From Allolobophora icterica (lineage: Eukaryota > Annelida > Clitellata > Crassiclitellata > Lumbricidae): DNA of 64,000 bases. The translations under genes were made by a program, and so were the position numbers. The notes under the pieces are model-generated. The model ran no database searches. It was given only the letters and a program-made list of their open reading frames with translations, and was not told where the DNA came from. Location of the stretch: the NCBI GenBank assembly GCA_963556255.1, contig OY744612.1, positions 18,142,900 to 18,206,899 of the forward strand, given 5' to 3'. The number at the start of each line of letters is the position of its first letter. Position 1 is the first letter of the stretch. Shown here piece after piece: positions 45,601 through 57,600 of the stretch.

Positions 45601-48600
45601 TTTGCCTTCTTCTTTGCCTTCTTCTTTGCCTTCTTCTTTGCCTTCTTCTTTGCCTTCTTCTTTGTCTTCTTCTTTGCCTTCGTCTTTGCCTTCTTCTTTG
45701 TCTTTCTACTCACCTTTTCTTTGCCTTCTTCTTTGCCTTATTCTTTGCCTTCTCCTTTGTCTTCTTCTTTGCCTTCTTCTTTGTCTTTCTACTCACCTTT
45801 TCTTTGCCTTCTTCTTTGCCTTCTTCTTTGCCTTCTTCTTTGTCTTCTTTGCCTTCTTCTTTGTCTTTCTACTCACCTTTTCTTTGCCTTCTTCTTTGCC
45901 TTCTTCTTTGCCTTCTTCTTTGTCTTTCTACTCACCTTTTCTTTGCCTTCTTCTTTGCCTTCTTCTTTGCCTTCTTCTTTGCCTTCTTCTTTGCCTTCTT
46001 CTTTGTCTTTCTACTCACCTTTTCTTTGCCTTCTTCTTTGCCTTCCTTCTTCTTTGCCTTCTTCTTTGTCTTTCTACTCACCTTTTCTTTGCCTTCTTCT
46101 TTGCCTTCTTCCTTGCCTTCTTCTTTGTCTTTCTACTCACCTTTTCTTTGCCTTTTTCTTTGCCTTTTTCTTTGCCTTCTTCTTTGTCTTCTTCTTTGCC
46201 TTCTTCGTTGGCTTTCTACTCACCTTTTCTTTGCCTTCTTCTTTGCCTTCTTCTTTGCCTTCTTCTTTGCCTTCTTCTTTGACTTCTTCTTTGCCTTCTT
46301 CTTTGCCTTCTTCTTCGTCTTTCTACTCACTTTTTCTTTGCCTTCTTCTTTGCCTTCTTCTTTGCCTTCTTCTTTGTCTTCTTCTTTGCCTTCTTCTTTG
46401 CCTTCTTCTTTGCCTTCTTCTTTGCCTTCTTCTTTGTCTTTCTACTCACCTTTTCTTTGCCTTCTTCTTTGCCTTCGTCTTTGCCTTCTTCTTTGTCTTT
46501 CTACTCACCTTTTCTTTGCCTTCGTCTTTGCCTTCTTCTTTGCCTTCTTTGTCTTTCTACTCACCTTTTCTTTGCCTTCTTCTTTGCCTTCTTCTTTGCC
46601 TTCTTCTTTTTCTACTTCTTTGCCTTCTTCTTTGCCTTCTTCTTTGCCTTCTTCTTTGCCTTCTTCTTTGCCTTCTTCTTTGCCTTCTTCTTTGCCTTCT
46701 TCTTTGTCTTTGTACTCACCTTTTCTTTGCCTTCTTTGCCTTCTTCTTTGCCTTCTTCTTTGCCTTCTTCTTTGTCTTTCTACTCACCTTTTCTTTGCCT
46801 TCTTCTTTGCCTTCTTCTTTGCCTTCTTCTTTGCCTTCTTCTTTGTCTTCTTCTTTGCCTTCTTCTTTGTCTTTCTACTCACCTTTTCTTTGCCTTCTTA
46901 TTTGCCTTCTTCTTTGTCTTTCTACTCACCTTTTCTTTGCCTTCTTCTTTGTCTTGTTCTTTGCCTTCTTCTTTGCCTTTTTCTTTGTCTTCTTCTTTGC
47001 CTTCTTCTTTACGTTCACCTTTGTCTTTTAGTTCACCTTCGTCTTTGTGTTCTTCTTTGCCTTCTTCTTTGTCTTTCTACTCACCTTTCTTTACCTTCTT
47101 CTTTGCCTTCTTCTTTGCCTTCTTCTTTGCCTTCTTCTTTGCCTTCTTCTTTGTCTTTCTACTCACCTTTTCTTTGCCTTCTTCTTTGCCTTCTTCTTTG
47201 CGTTCACCTTTGTCTTTTAATTCACCTTCGTCTTTGTCTTCTTCTTTGCCTTCTTCTTTGCTTTCGTCTTTGTCTTCTTCTTTGTCTTCTTCTTTGCCAC
47301 TTTTCTACTCACCTTTTCTTTGCCTTCTTCTTTGTCTTTTTCTTTGCGTTCACCTTTGTCATTTAATTCACCTTCGTCTTTGTCTTCTCCTTTGCCTTCT
47401 TCTTTGCCTTCTTCTTTGCCTTCTTCTTTGCCTTCTTCTTTGCCTTCTTCTTTGTCTTTCTACTCACCTTTTCTTTGCCTTCTTCTTTGCCTTCTGCTTT
47501 GCCTGCTTCTTTGCCTTCTTCTTTGCCTTCTTCTTTGCCTTCTTCTTTGTCTTTCTACTCACCTTTTCTTTGCCTTCTTCTTTGCCTTCTTCCTTGCCTT
47601 CTTCTTTGTCTTTCTACTCACCTTTTCTTTGTCTTTTTCTTTGCCTTTTTCTTTGCCTTCTTCTTTGTCTTCTTCTTTGCCTTCTTCGTTGGCTTTCTAC
47701 TCACCTTTTCTTTGCCTTCTTCTTTGCCTTCTTCTTTGCCTTCTTCTTTGCCTTCTTCTTTGACTTCTTCTTTGCCTTCTTCTTTGCCTTCTTCTTCGTC
47801 TTTCTACTCACTTTTTCTTTGCCTTCTTCTTTGCCTTCTTCTTTGCCTTCTTCTTTGTCTTCTTCTTTGCCTTCTTCTTTGCCTTCTTCTTTGCCTTCTT
47901 CTTTGCCTTCTTCTTTGTCTTTCTACTCACCTTTTCTTTGCCTTCTTCTTTGCCTTCGTCTTTGCCTTCTTCTTTGTCTTTCTACTCACCTTTTCTTTGC
48001 CTTCGTCTTTGCCTTCTTCTTTGCCTTCTTTGTCTTTCTACTCACCTTTTCTTTGCCTTCTTCTTTGCCTTCTTCTTTGTCTTCTTCTTTTTCTACTTCT
48101 CTTCCTTCTTCTTTGCCTTCTTCTTTGCCTTCTTCTTTGCCTTCTTCTTTGCCTTCTTCTTTGCCTTCTTCTTTGCCTTCTTCTTTGCCTTCTTCTTTGT
48201 CTTTGTACTCACCTTTTCTTTGCCTTCTTCTTTGCCTTCTTCTTTGCCTTCTTCTTTGCCTTCTTCTTTGTCTTTCTACTCACCTTTTCTTTGCCTTCTT
48301 GTTTGTCTTCTTCTTTGCCTTCTTCTTTGTCTTTCTACTCACCTTTTCTTTGCCTTCTTATTTGCCTTCTTCTTTGTCTTTCTACTCACCTTTTCTTTGC
48401 CTTCTTCTTTGTCTTGTTCTTTGCCTTCTTCTTTGCCTTTTTCTTTGTCTTCTTCTTTGCCTTCTTCTTTACGTTCACCTTTGTTTTTTAATTCACCTGC
48501 GTCTTTGTGTTCTTCTTCGCCTTCTTCTTTGTCCTTCTACTCACCTTTTCTTTGCCTTCTTCTTTGCCTTCTTCTTTGCGTTCACCTTTGTCTTTTAATT

Positions 48601-51600
48601 CACCTTCGTCTTTGTCTTCTTCTTTGCCTTCTTCTTTGCTTTCGTCTTTGTCTTCTTCTTTGTCTTCTTCTTTGCCACTTTTCTACTCACCTTTTCTTTG
48701 CCTTCTTCTTTGTCTTTTTCTTTGCGTTCACCTTTGTCATTTAATTCACCTTCGTCTTTGTCTTCTCCTTTGCCTTCTTCTTTGCCTTCTTCTTTGCCTT
48801 CTTCTTTGCCTTCTTCTTTGCCTTCTTCTTTGTCTTTCTACTCACCTTTTCCTTGCCTTCTTCTTTGCCTTCTGCTTTGCCTGCTTCTTTGCCTTCTTCT
48901 TTGCCTTCTTCTTTGCCTTCTTCTTTGTCTTTCTACTCACCTTTTCTTTGCCTTCTTCTTTGCCTTCTTCCTTGCCTTCTTCTTTGTCTTTCTACTCACC
49001 TTTTCTTTGTCTTTTTCTTTGCCTTTTTCTTTGCCTTCTTCTTTGTCTTCTTCTTTGCCTTCTTCGTTGGCTTTCTACTCACCTTTTCTTTGCCTTCTTC
49101 TTTGCCTTCTTCTTTGCCTTCTTCTTTGCCTTTTTCTTTGACTTCTTCTTTGCCTTCTTCTTTGCCTTCTTCTTCGTCTTTCTACTCACTTTTTCTTTGC
49201 CTTCTTCTTTGCCTTCTTCTTTGCCTTCTTCTTTGTCTTCTTCTTTGCCTTCTTCTTTGCCTTCTTCTTTGCCTTCTTCTTTGCCTTCTTCTTTGTCTTT
49301 GTACTCACCTTTTCTTTGCCTTCTTCTTTGCCTTCTTCTTTGCCTTCTTCTTTGCCTTCTTCTTTGTCTTTCTACTCACCTTTTCTTTGCCTTCTTCTTT
49401 GCCTTCTTCTTTGCCTTCTTCTTTGCCTTCTTCTTTGTCTTCTTCTTTGCCTTCTTCTTTGTCTTTCTACTCACCTTTTCTTTGCCTTCTTATTTGCCTT
49501 CTTCTTTGTCTTTCTACTCACCTTTTCTTTGCCTTCTTCTTTGTCTTGTTCTTTGCCTTCTTCTTTGCCTTTTTCTTTGTCTTCTTCTTTGCCTTCTTCT
49601 TTACGTTCACCTTTGTTTTTTAATTCACCTGCGTCTTTGTGTTCTTCTTCGCCTTCTTCTTTGTCCTTCTACTCACCTTTTCTTTGCCTTCTTCTTTGCC
49701 TTCTTCTTTGCGTTCACCTTTGTCTTTTAATTCACCTTCGTCTTTGTCTTCTTCTTTGCCTTCTTCTTTGCTTTCGTCTTTGTCTTCTTCTTTGTCTTCT
49801 TCTTTGCCACTTTTCTACTCACCTTTTCTTTGCCTTCTTCTTTGCCTTCTTCTTCGTCTTTCTACTCACTTTTTCTTTGCCTTCTTCTTTGCCTTCTCCT
49901 TTGCCTTCTTCTTTGTCTTCTTCTTTGCCTTCTTCTTTGCCTTCTTCTTTGCCTTCTTCTTTGCCTTCTTCTTTGTCTTTGTACTCACCTTTTCTTTGCC
50001 TTCTTCTTTGCCTTCTTCTTTGCCTTCTTCTTTGCCTTCTTCGTTGGCTTTCTACTCACCTTTTCTTTGCCTTCTTCTTTGCCTTCTTCTTTGACTTCTT
50101 CTTTGCCTTCTTCTTTGCCTTCTTCTTCGTCTTTCTACTCACTTTTTCTTTGCCTTCTTCTTTGCCTTCTTCTTTGCCTTCTTCTTTGTCTTCTTCTTTG
50201 CCTTCTTCTTTGCCTTCTTCTTTGCCTTCTTCTTTGCCTTCTTCTTTGTCTTTCTACTCACCTTTTCTTTGCCTTCTTCTTTGCCTTCGTCTTTGCCTTC
50301 TTCTTTGTCTTTCTACTCACCTTTTCTTTGCCTTCGTCTTTGCCTTCTTCTTTGCCTTCTTTGTCTTTCTACTCACCTTTTCTTTGCCTTCTTCTTTGCC
50401 TTCTTCTTTGTCTTCTTCTTTTTCTACTTCTCTTCCTTCTTCTTTGCCTTCTTCTTTGCCTTCTTCTTTGCCTTCTTCTTTGCCTTCTTCTTTGCCTTCT
50501 TCTTTGCCTTCTTCTTTGCCTTCTTCTTTGTCTTTGTACTCACCTTTTCTTTGCCTTCTTCTTTGCCTTCTTCTTTGCCTTCTTCTTTGCCTTCTTCTTT
50601 GTCTTTCTACTCACCTTTTCTTTGCCTTCTTCTTTGCCTTCTTCCTTGCCTTCTTCTTTGTCTTTCTACTCACCTTTTCTTTGCCTTTTTCTTTGCCTTT
50701 TTATTTGCCTTCTTGTTTGTCTTCTTCTTTGCCTTCTTCGTTGGCTTTCTACTCACCTTTTCCTTGCCTTCTTCTTTGTCTTCTTCTTTGCCTTCTTCTT
50801 TGCCTTCTTCTTTGCCTTCTTCTTTGCCTTCTTCTTTGTCTTTCTACTCACCTTTTCTTTGCCTTCTTCTTTGCCTTCGTCTTTGCCTTCTTCTTTGTCT
50901 TTCTACTCACCTTTTCTTTGCCTTCGTCTTTGCCTTCTTCTTTGCCTTCTTTGTCTTTCTACTCACCTTTTCTTTGCCTTCTTCTTTGCCTTCTTCTTTG
51001 TCTTCTTCTTTTTCTACTTCTTTTCCTTCTTCTTTGCCTTCTTCTTTGCCTTCTTCTTTGCCTTCTTCTTTGCCTTCTTCTTTGCCTTCTTCTTTGCCTT
51101 CTTCTTTGCCTTCTTCTTTGTCTTTGTACTCACCTTTCCTTTGCCTTCTTCTTTGCCTTCTTCTTTGCCTTCTTCTTTGTCTTTCTACTCACCTTTTCTT
51201 TGCCTTCTTCTTTGCCTTCTTCCTTGCCTTCTTCTTTGTCTTTCTACTCACCTTTTCTTTGCCTTTTTCTTTGCCTTTTTATTTGCCTTCTTCTTTGTCT
51301 TCTTCTTTGCCTTCTTCGTTGGCTTTCTACTCACCTTTTCTTTGCCTTCTTCTTTGCCTTCTTCTTTGTCTTTCTACTCACCTTTTCTTTGCCTTCTTGT
51401 TTGTCTTCTTCTTTGCCTTCTTCTCTGTCTTTCTACTCACCTTTTCTTTGCCTTCTTCTTTGCCTTCTTCTTTGTCTTCTTCTTTGCCTTCTTCTTTGCC
51501 TTCTTCTTTGCCTTCTTCTTTGCCTTCTTCTTTGTCTTTCTACTCACCTTTTCTTTGCATTCTTCTTTGCCTTCTTCCTTGCCTTCTTCTTTGTCTTTCT

Positions 51601-54600
51601 ACTCACCTTTTCTTTGCCTTCTTCTTTGCCTTCGTCTTTGCCTTCTTCTTTGTCTTTCTACTCACCTTTTCTTTGCCTTCTTCTTTGCCTTCTTCTTTGC
51701 CTTCTTCTTTGCCTTCTTCTTTGCCTTCTTCTTTGCCTTCTTCTTTGCCTTCTTCTTTGCCTTCTTCTTTGCCTTCTTCTTTGTCTTTCTACTCACCTTT
51801 TCTTTGCCTTCTTCTTTGCCTTATTCTTTGCCTTCTCCTTTGTCTTCTTCTTTGCCTTCTTCTTTGTCTTTCTACTCACCTTTTCTTTGCCTTCTTCTTT
51901 GCCTTCTTCTTTGCCTTCTTCTTTGTCTTTCTACTCACCTTTTCTTTGCTTTCCTCTTTATCTTCTTCTTTGCCTTCTTCTTTGTCTTTCTACTCACTTT
52001 TTCTTTGCCTTCTTCTTTGCCTTCTTCTTTGTCTTCTTCTTTGCCTTCTTCGTTGGCTTTCTACTCACCTTTTCTTTGCCTTCTTCTTTGCCTTCTTCTT
52101 TGACTTCTTCTTTGCCTTCTTCTTTGCCTTCTTCTTCGTCTTTCTACTCACTTTTTCTTTGCCTTCTTCTTTGCCTTCTTCTTTGCCTTCTTCTTTGTCT
52201 TCTTCTTTGCCTTCTTCTTTGCCTTCTTCTTTGCCTTCTTCTTTGCCTTCTTCTTTGTCTTTCTACTCACCTTTTCTTTGCCTTCTTCTTTGCCTTCGTC
52301 TTTGCCTTCTTCTTTGTCTTTCTACTCACCTTTTCTTTGCCTTCGTCTTTGCCTTCTTCTTTGCCTTCTTTGTCTTTCTACTCACCTTTTCTTTGCCTTC
52401 TTCTTTGCCTTCTTCTTTGTCTTCTTCTTTTTCTACTTCTTTTCCTTCTTCTTTGCCTTCTTCTTTGCCTTCTTCTTTGCCTTCTTCTTTGCCTTCTTCT
52501 TTGCCTTCTTCTTTGCCTTCTTCTTTGCCTTCTTCTTTGTCTTTGTACTCACCTTTCCTTTGCCTTCTTCTTTGCCTTCTTCTTTGCCTTCTTCTTTGTC
52601 TTTCTACTCACCTTTTCTTTGCCTTCTTCTTTGCCTTCTTCCTTGCCTTCTTCTTTGTCTTTCTACTCACCTTTTCTTTGCCTTTTTCCTTGCCTTTTTA
52701 TTTGCCTTCTTCTTTGTCTTCTTCTTTGCCTTCTTCGTTGGCTTTCTACTCACCTTTTCTTTGCCTTCTTCTTTGCCTTCTTCTTTGTCTTTCTACTCAC
52801 CTTTTCTTTGCCTTCTTGTTTGTCTTCTTCTTTGCCTTCTTCTCTGTCTTTCTACTCACCTTTTCTTTGCCTTCTTCTTTGCCTTCTTCTTTGTCTTCTT
52901 CTTTGCCTTCTTCTTTGCCTTCTTCTTTGCCTTCTTCTTTGCCTTCTTCTTTGTCTTTCTACTCACCTTTTCTTTGCATTCTTCTTTGCCTTCTTCCTTG
53001 CCTTCTTCTTTGTCTTTCTACTCACCTTTTCTTTGCCTTCTTCTTTGCCTTCGTCTTTGCCTTCTTCTTTGTCTTTCTACTCACCTTTTCTTTGCCTTCT
53101 TCTTTGCCTTCTTCTTTGCCTTCTTCTTTGTCTTCTTCTTTGCCTTCTTCTTTGCCTTCTTCTTTGCCTTCTTCTTTGCCTTCTTCTTTGCCTTCTTCTT
53201 TGCCTTCTTCTTTGTCTTTCTACTCACCTTTTCTTTGCCTTCGTCTTTGCCTTCTTCTTTGCCTTCTTTGTCTTTCTACTCACCTTTTCTTTGCCTTCTT
53301 CTTTGCCTTCTTCTTTGTCTTCTTCTTTTTCTACTTCTTTTCCTTCTTCTTTGCCTTCTTCTTTGCCTTCTTCTTTGCCTTCTTCTTTGCCTTCTTCTTT
53401 GCCTTCTTCTTTGCCTTCTTCTTTGCCTTCTTCTTTGTCTTTGTACTCACCTTTCCTTTGCCTTCTTCTTTGCCTTCTTCTTTGCCTTCTTCTTTGTCTT
53501 TCTACTCACCTTTTCTTTGCCTTCTTCTTTGCCTTCTTCCTTGCCTTCTTCTTTGTCTTTCTACTCACCTTTTCTTTGCCTTTTTCTTTGCCTTTTTATT
53601 TGCCTTCTTCTTTGTCTTCTTCTTTGCCTTCTTCGTTGGCTTTCTACTCACCTTTTCTTTGCCTTCTTCTTTGCCTTCTTCTTTGTCTTTCTACTCACCT
53701 TTTCTTTGCCTTCTTGTTTGTCTTCTTCTTTGCCTTCTTCTCTGTCTTTCTACTCACATTTTCTTTGCCTTCTTCTTTGCCTTCTTCTTTGTCTTCTTCT
53801 TTGCCTTCTTCTTTGCCTTCTTCTTTGCCTTCTTCTTTGCCTTCTTCTTTGTCTTTCTACTCACCTTTTCTTTGCATTCTTCTTTGCCTTCTTCCTTGCC
53901 TTCTTCTTTGTCTTTCTACTCACCTTTTCTTTGCCTTCTTCTTTGCCTTCGTCTTTGCCTTCTTCTTTGTCTTTCTACTCACCTTTTCTTTGCCTTCTTC
54001 TTTGCCTTCTTCTTTGCCTTCTTCTTTGCCTTCTTCTTTGCCTTCTTCTTTGTCTTCTTCTTTGCCTTCTTCTTTGCCTTCTTCTTTGCCTTCTTCTTTG
54101 TCTTTCTACTCACCTTTTCTTTGCCTTCTTCTTTGCCTTATTCTTTGCCTTCTCCTTTGTCTTCTTCTTTGCCTTCTTCTTTGTCTTTCTACTCACCTTT
54201 TCTTTGCCTTCATCTTTGCCTTCTTCTTTGCCTTCTTCTTTGTCTTTCTACTCACCTTTTCTTTGCTTTCCTCTTTATCTTCTTCTTTGCCTTCTTCTTT
54301 GTCTTTCTACTCACTTTTTCTTTGCCTTCTTCTTTGCCTTCTTCTTTGTCTTCTTCTTTGCCTTCTTCGTTGGCTTTCTACTCACCTTTTCTTTGCCTTC
54401 TTCTTTGCCTTCTTCTTTGACTTCTTCTTTGCCTTCTTCTTTGCCTTCTTCTTCGTCTTCTTCTTTGCCTTCTTCTTTGCCTTCTTCTTTGCCTTCTTCT
54501 TTGTCTTTCTACTCACCTTTTCTTTGCCTTCTTCTTTGCCTTCGTCTTTGCCTTCTTCTTTGTCTTTCTACTCACCTTTTCTTTGCCTTCGTCTTTGCCT

Positions 54601-57600
54601 TCTTCTTTGCCTTCTTTGTCTTTCTACTCACCTTTTCTTTGCCTTCTTCTTTGCCTTCTTCTTTGTCTTCTTCTTTTTCTACTTCTTTTCCTTCTTCTTT
54701 GCCTTCTTCTTTGCCTTCTTCTTTGCCTTCTTCTTTGCCTTCTTCTTTGCCTTCTTCTTTGCCTTCTTCTTTGCCTTCTTCTTTGTCTTTGTACTCACCT
54801 TTCCTTTGCCTTCTTCTTTGCCTTCTTCTTTGCCTTCTTCTTTGTCTTTCTACTCACCTTTTCTTTGCCTTCTTCTTTGCCTTCTTCCTTGCCTTCTTCT
54901 TTGTCTTTCTACTCACCTTTTCTTTGCCTTTTTCTTTGCCTTTTTATTTGCCTTCTTCTTTGTCTTCTTCTTTGCCTTCTTCGTTGGCTTTCTACTCACC
55001 TTTTCTTTGCCTTCTTCTTTGCCTTCTTCTTTGTCTTTCTACTCACCTTTTCTTTGCCTTCTTGTTTGTCTTCTTCTTTGCCTTCTTCTCTGTCTTTCTA
55101 CTCACCTTTTCTTTGCCTTCTTCTTTGCCTTCTTCTTTGTCTTCTTCTTTGCCTTCTTCTTTGCCTTCTTCTTTGCCTTCTTCTTTGCCTTCTTCTTTGT
55201 CTTTCTACTCACCTTTTCTTTGCATTCTTCTTTGCCTTCTTCCTTGCCTTCTTCTTTGTCTTTCTACTCACCTTTTCTTTGCCTTCTTCTTTGCCTTCGT
55301 CTTTGCCTTCTTCTTTGTCTTTCTACTCACCTTTTCTTTGCCTTCTTCTTTGCCTTCTTCTTTGCCTTCTTCTTTGCCTTCTTCTTTGCCTTCTTCTTTG
55401 TCTTCTTCTTTGCCTTCTTCTTTGCCTTCTTCTTTGCCTTCTTCTTTGTCTTTCTACTCACCTTTTCTTTGCCTTCTTCTTTGCCTTATTCTTTGACTTC
55501 TCCTTTGTCTTCTTCTTTGCCTTCTTCTTTGTCTTTCTACTCACCTTTTCTTTGCCTTCTTCTTTGCCTTCTTCTTTGCCTTCTTCTTTGTCTTTCTACT
55601 CACCTTTTCTTTGCTTTCCTCTTTATCTTCTTCTTTGCCTTCTTCTTTGTCTTTCTACTCACTTTTTCTTTGCCTTCTTCTTTGCCTTCTTCTTTGTCTT
55701 CTTCTTTGCCTTCTTCGTTGGCTTTCTACTCACCTTTTCTTTGCCTTCTTCTTTGCCTTCTTCTTTGACTTCTTCTTTGCCTTCTTCTTTGCCTTCTTCT
55801 TCGTCTTTCTACTCACTTTTTCTTTGCCTTCTTCTTTGCCTTCTTCTTTGCCTTCTTCATTGTCTTCTTCTTTGCCTTCTTCTTTGCCTTCTTCTTTGCC
55901 TTCTTCTTTGCCTTCTTCGTTTGCTTTCTACTCACCTTTTCTTTGCCTTCTTCTTTGCCTTCTTCTTTGACTTCTTCTTTGCCTTCTTCTTTGCCTTCTT
56001 CTTCGTCTTTCTACTCACCTTTTCTTTGCCTTCGTCTTTGCCTTCTTCTTTGCCTTCTTTGTCTTTCTACTCACCTTTTCTTTGATTTTCTTCTTTGCCT
56101 TCTTCTTTGTCTTCTTCTTTTTCTACTTCTTTTCCTTCTTCTTTGCCTTCTTCTTTGCCTTCTTCTTTGCCTTCTTCTTTGCCTTCTTCTTTGCCTTCTT
56201 CTTTGCCTTCTTCTTTGCCTTCTTCTTTGTCTTTGTACTCACCTTTCCTTTGCCTTCTTCTTTGCCTTCTTCTTTGCCTTCTTCTTTGCCTTCTTCTTTG
56301 TCTTTCTACTCACCTTTTCTTTGCCTTCTTCTTTGCCTTCTTCCTTGCCTTCTTCTTTGTCTTTCTACTCACCTTTTCTTTGCCTTTTTCTTTGCCTTTT
56401 TATTTGCCTTCTTCTTTGTCTTCTTCTTTGCCTTCTTCGTTGGCTTTCTGCTCACCTTTTCTTTGCCTTCTTCTTTGCCTTCTTCTTTGTCTTTCTACTC
56501 ACCTTTTCTTTGCCTTCTTGTTTGTCTTCTTCTTTGCCTTCTTCTCTGTCTTTCTACTCACCTTTTCTTTGCCTTCTTCTTTGCCTTCTTCTTTGTCTTC
56601 TTCTTTGCCTTCTTCTTTGCCTTCTTCTTTGCCTTCTTCTTTGCCTTCTTCTTTGTCTTTCTACTCACCTTTTCTTTGCATTCTTCTTTGCCTTCTTCCT
56701 TGCCTTCTTCTTTGTCTTTCTACTCACCTTTTCTTTGCCTTCTTCTTTGCCTTCGTCTTTGCCTTCTTCTTTGTCTTTCTACTCACCTTTTCTTTGCCTT
56801 CTTCTTTGCCTTCTTCTTTGCCTTCTTCTTTGCCTTCTTCTTTGCCTTCTTCTTTGTCTTCTTCTTTGCCTTCTTCTTTGCCTTCTTCTTTGCCTTCTTC
56901 TTTGTCTTTCTACTCACCTTTTCTTTGCCTTCTTCTTTGCCTTATTCTTTGCCTTCTCCTTTGTGTTCTTCTTCGCCTTCTTCTTTGTCTTTCTACTCAC
57001 CTTTTCTTTGCCTTCTTCTTTGCCTTCTTCTTTGCCTTCTTCTTTGTCTTTCTACTCACCTTTTCTTTGCTTTCCTCTTTATCTTCTTCTTTGCCTTCTT
57101 CTTTGTCTTTCTACTCACCTTTTCTTTGCCTTCTTCTTTGCCTTCTTCTTTGCCTTCTTCTTTGTCTTTCTACTCACCTTTTCTTTGCTTTCCTCTTTAT
57201 CTTTTTCTTTGCCTTCTTCTTTGCCTTTTTCTTTGTCTTCTTCTTTGCCTTCTTCTTTGGCTTCTTCTTTGGCTTCTTCTTTGCCTTCTTCTTTGTCTTC
57301 TTCTTTGCCATCTTCTTTACGTTCACCTTTGTCTTTTAGTTCACCTTCGTCTTTGTGTTCTTCTTTGCCTTCTTCTTTGTCTTTCTACTCACCTTTCTTT
57401 ACCTTCTTCTTTGCCTTCTTCTTTGTCTTCTTCTTTGCCTTCTTCTTTACGTTCACCTTTGTCTTTTAGTTCACCTTCGTCTTTGTGTTCTTCTTTGCCT
57501 TCTTCTTTGTCTTTCTACTCACCTTTCTTTACCTTCTTCTTTGCCTTCTTCTTTGCCTTCTTCTTTGCCTTCTTCTTTGCCTTCTTCTTTGTCTTTCTAC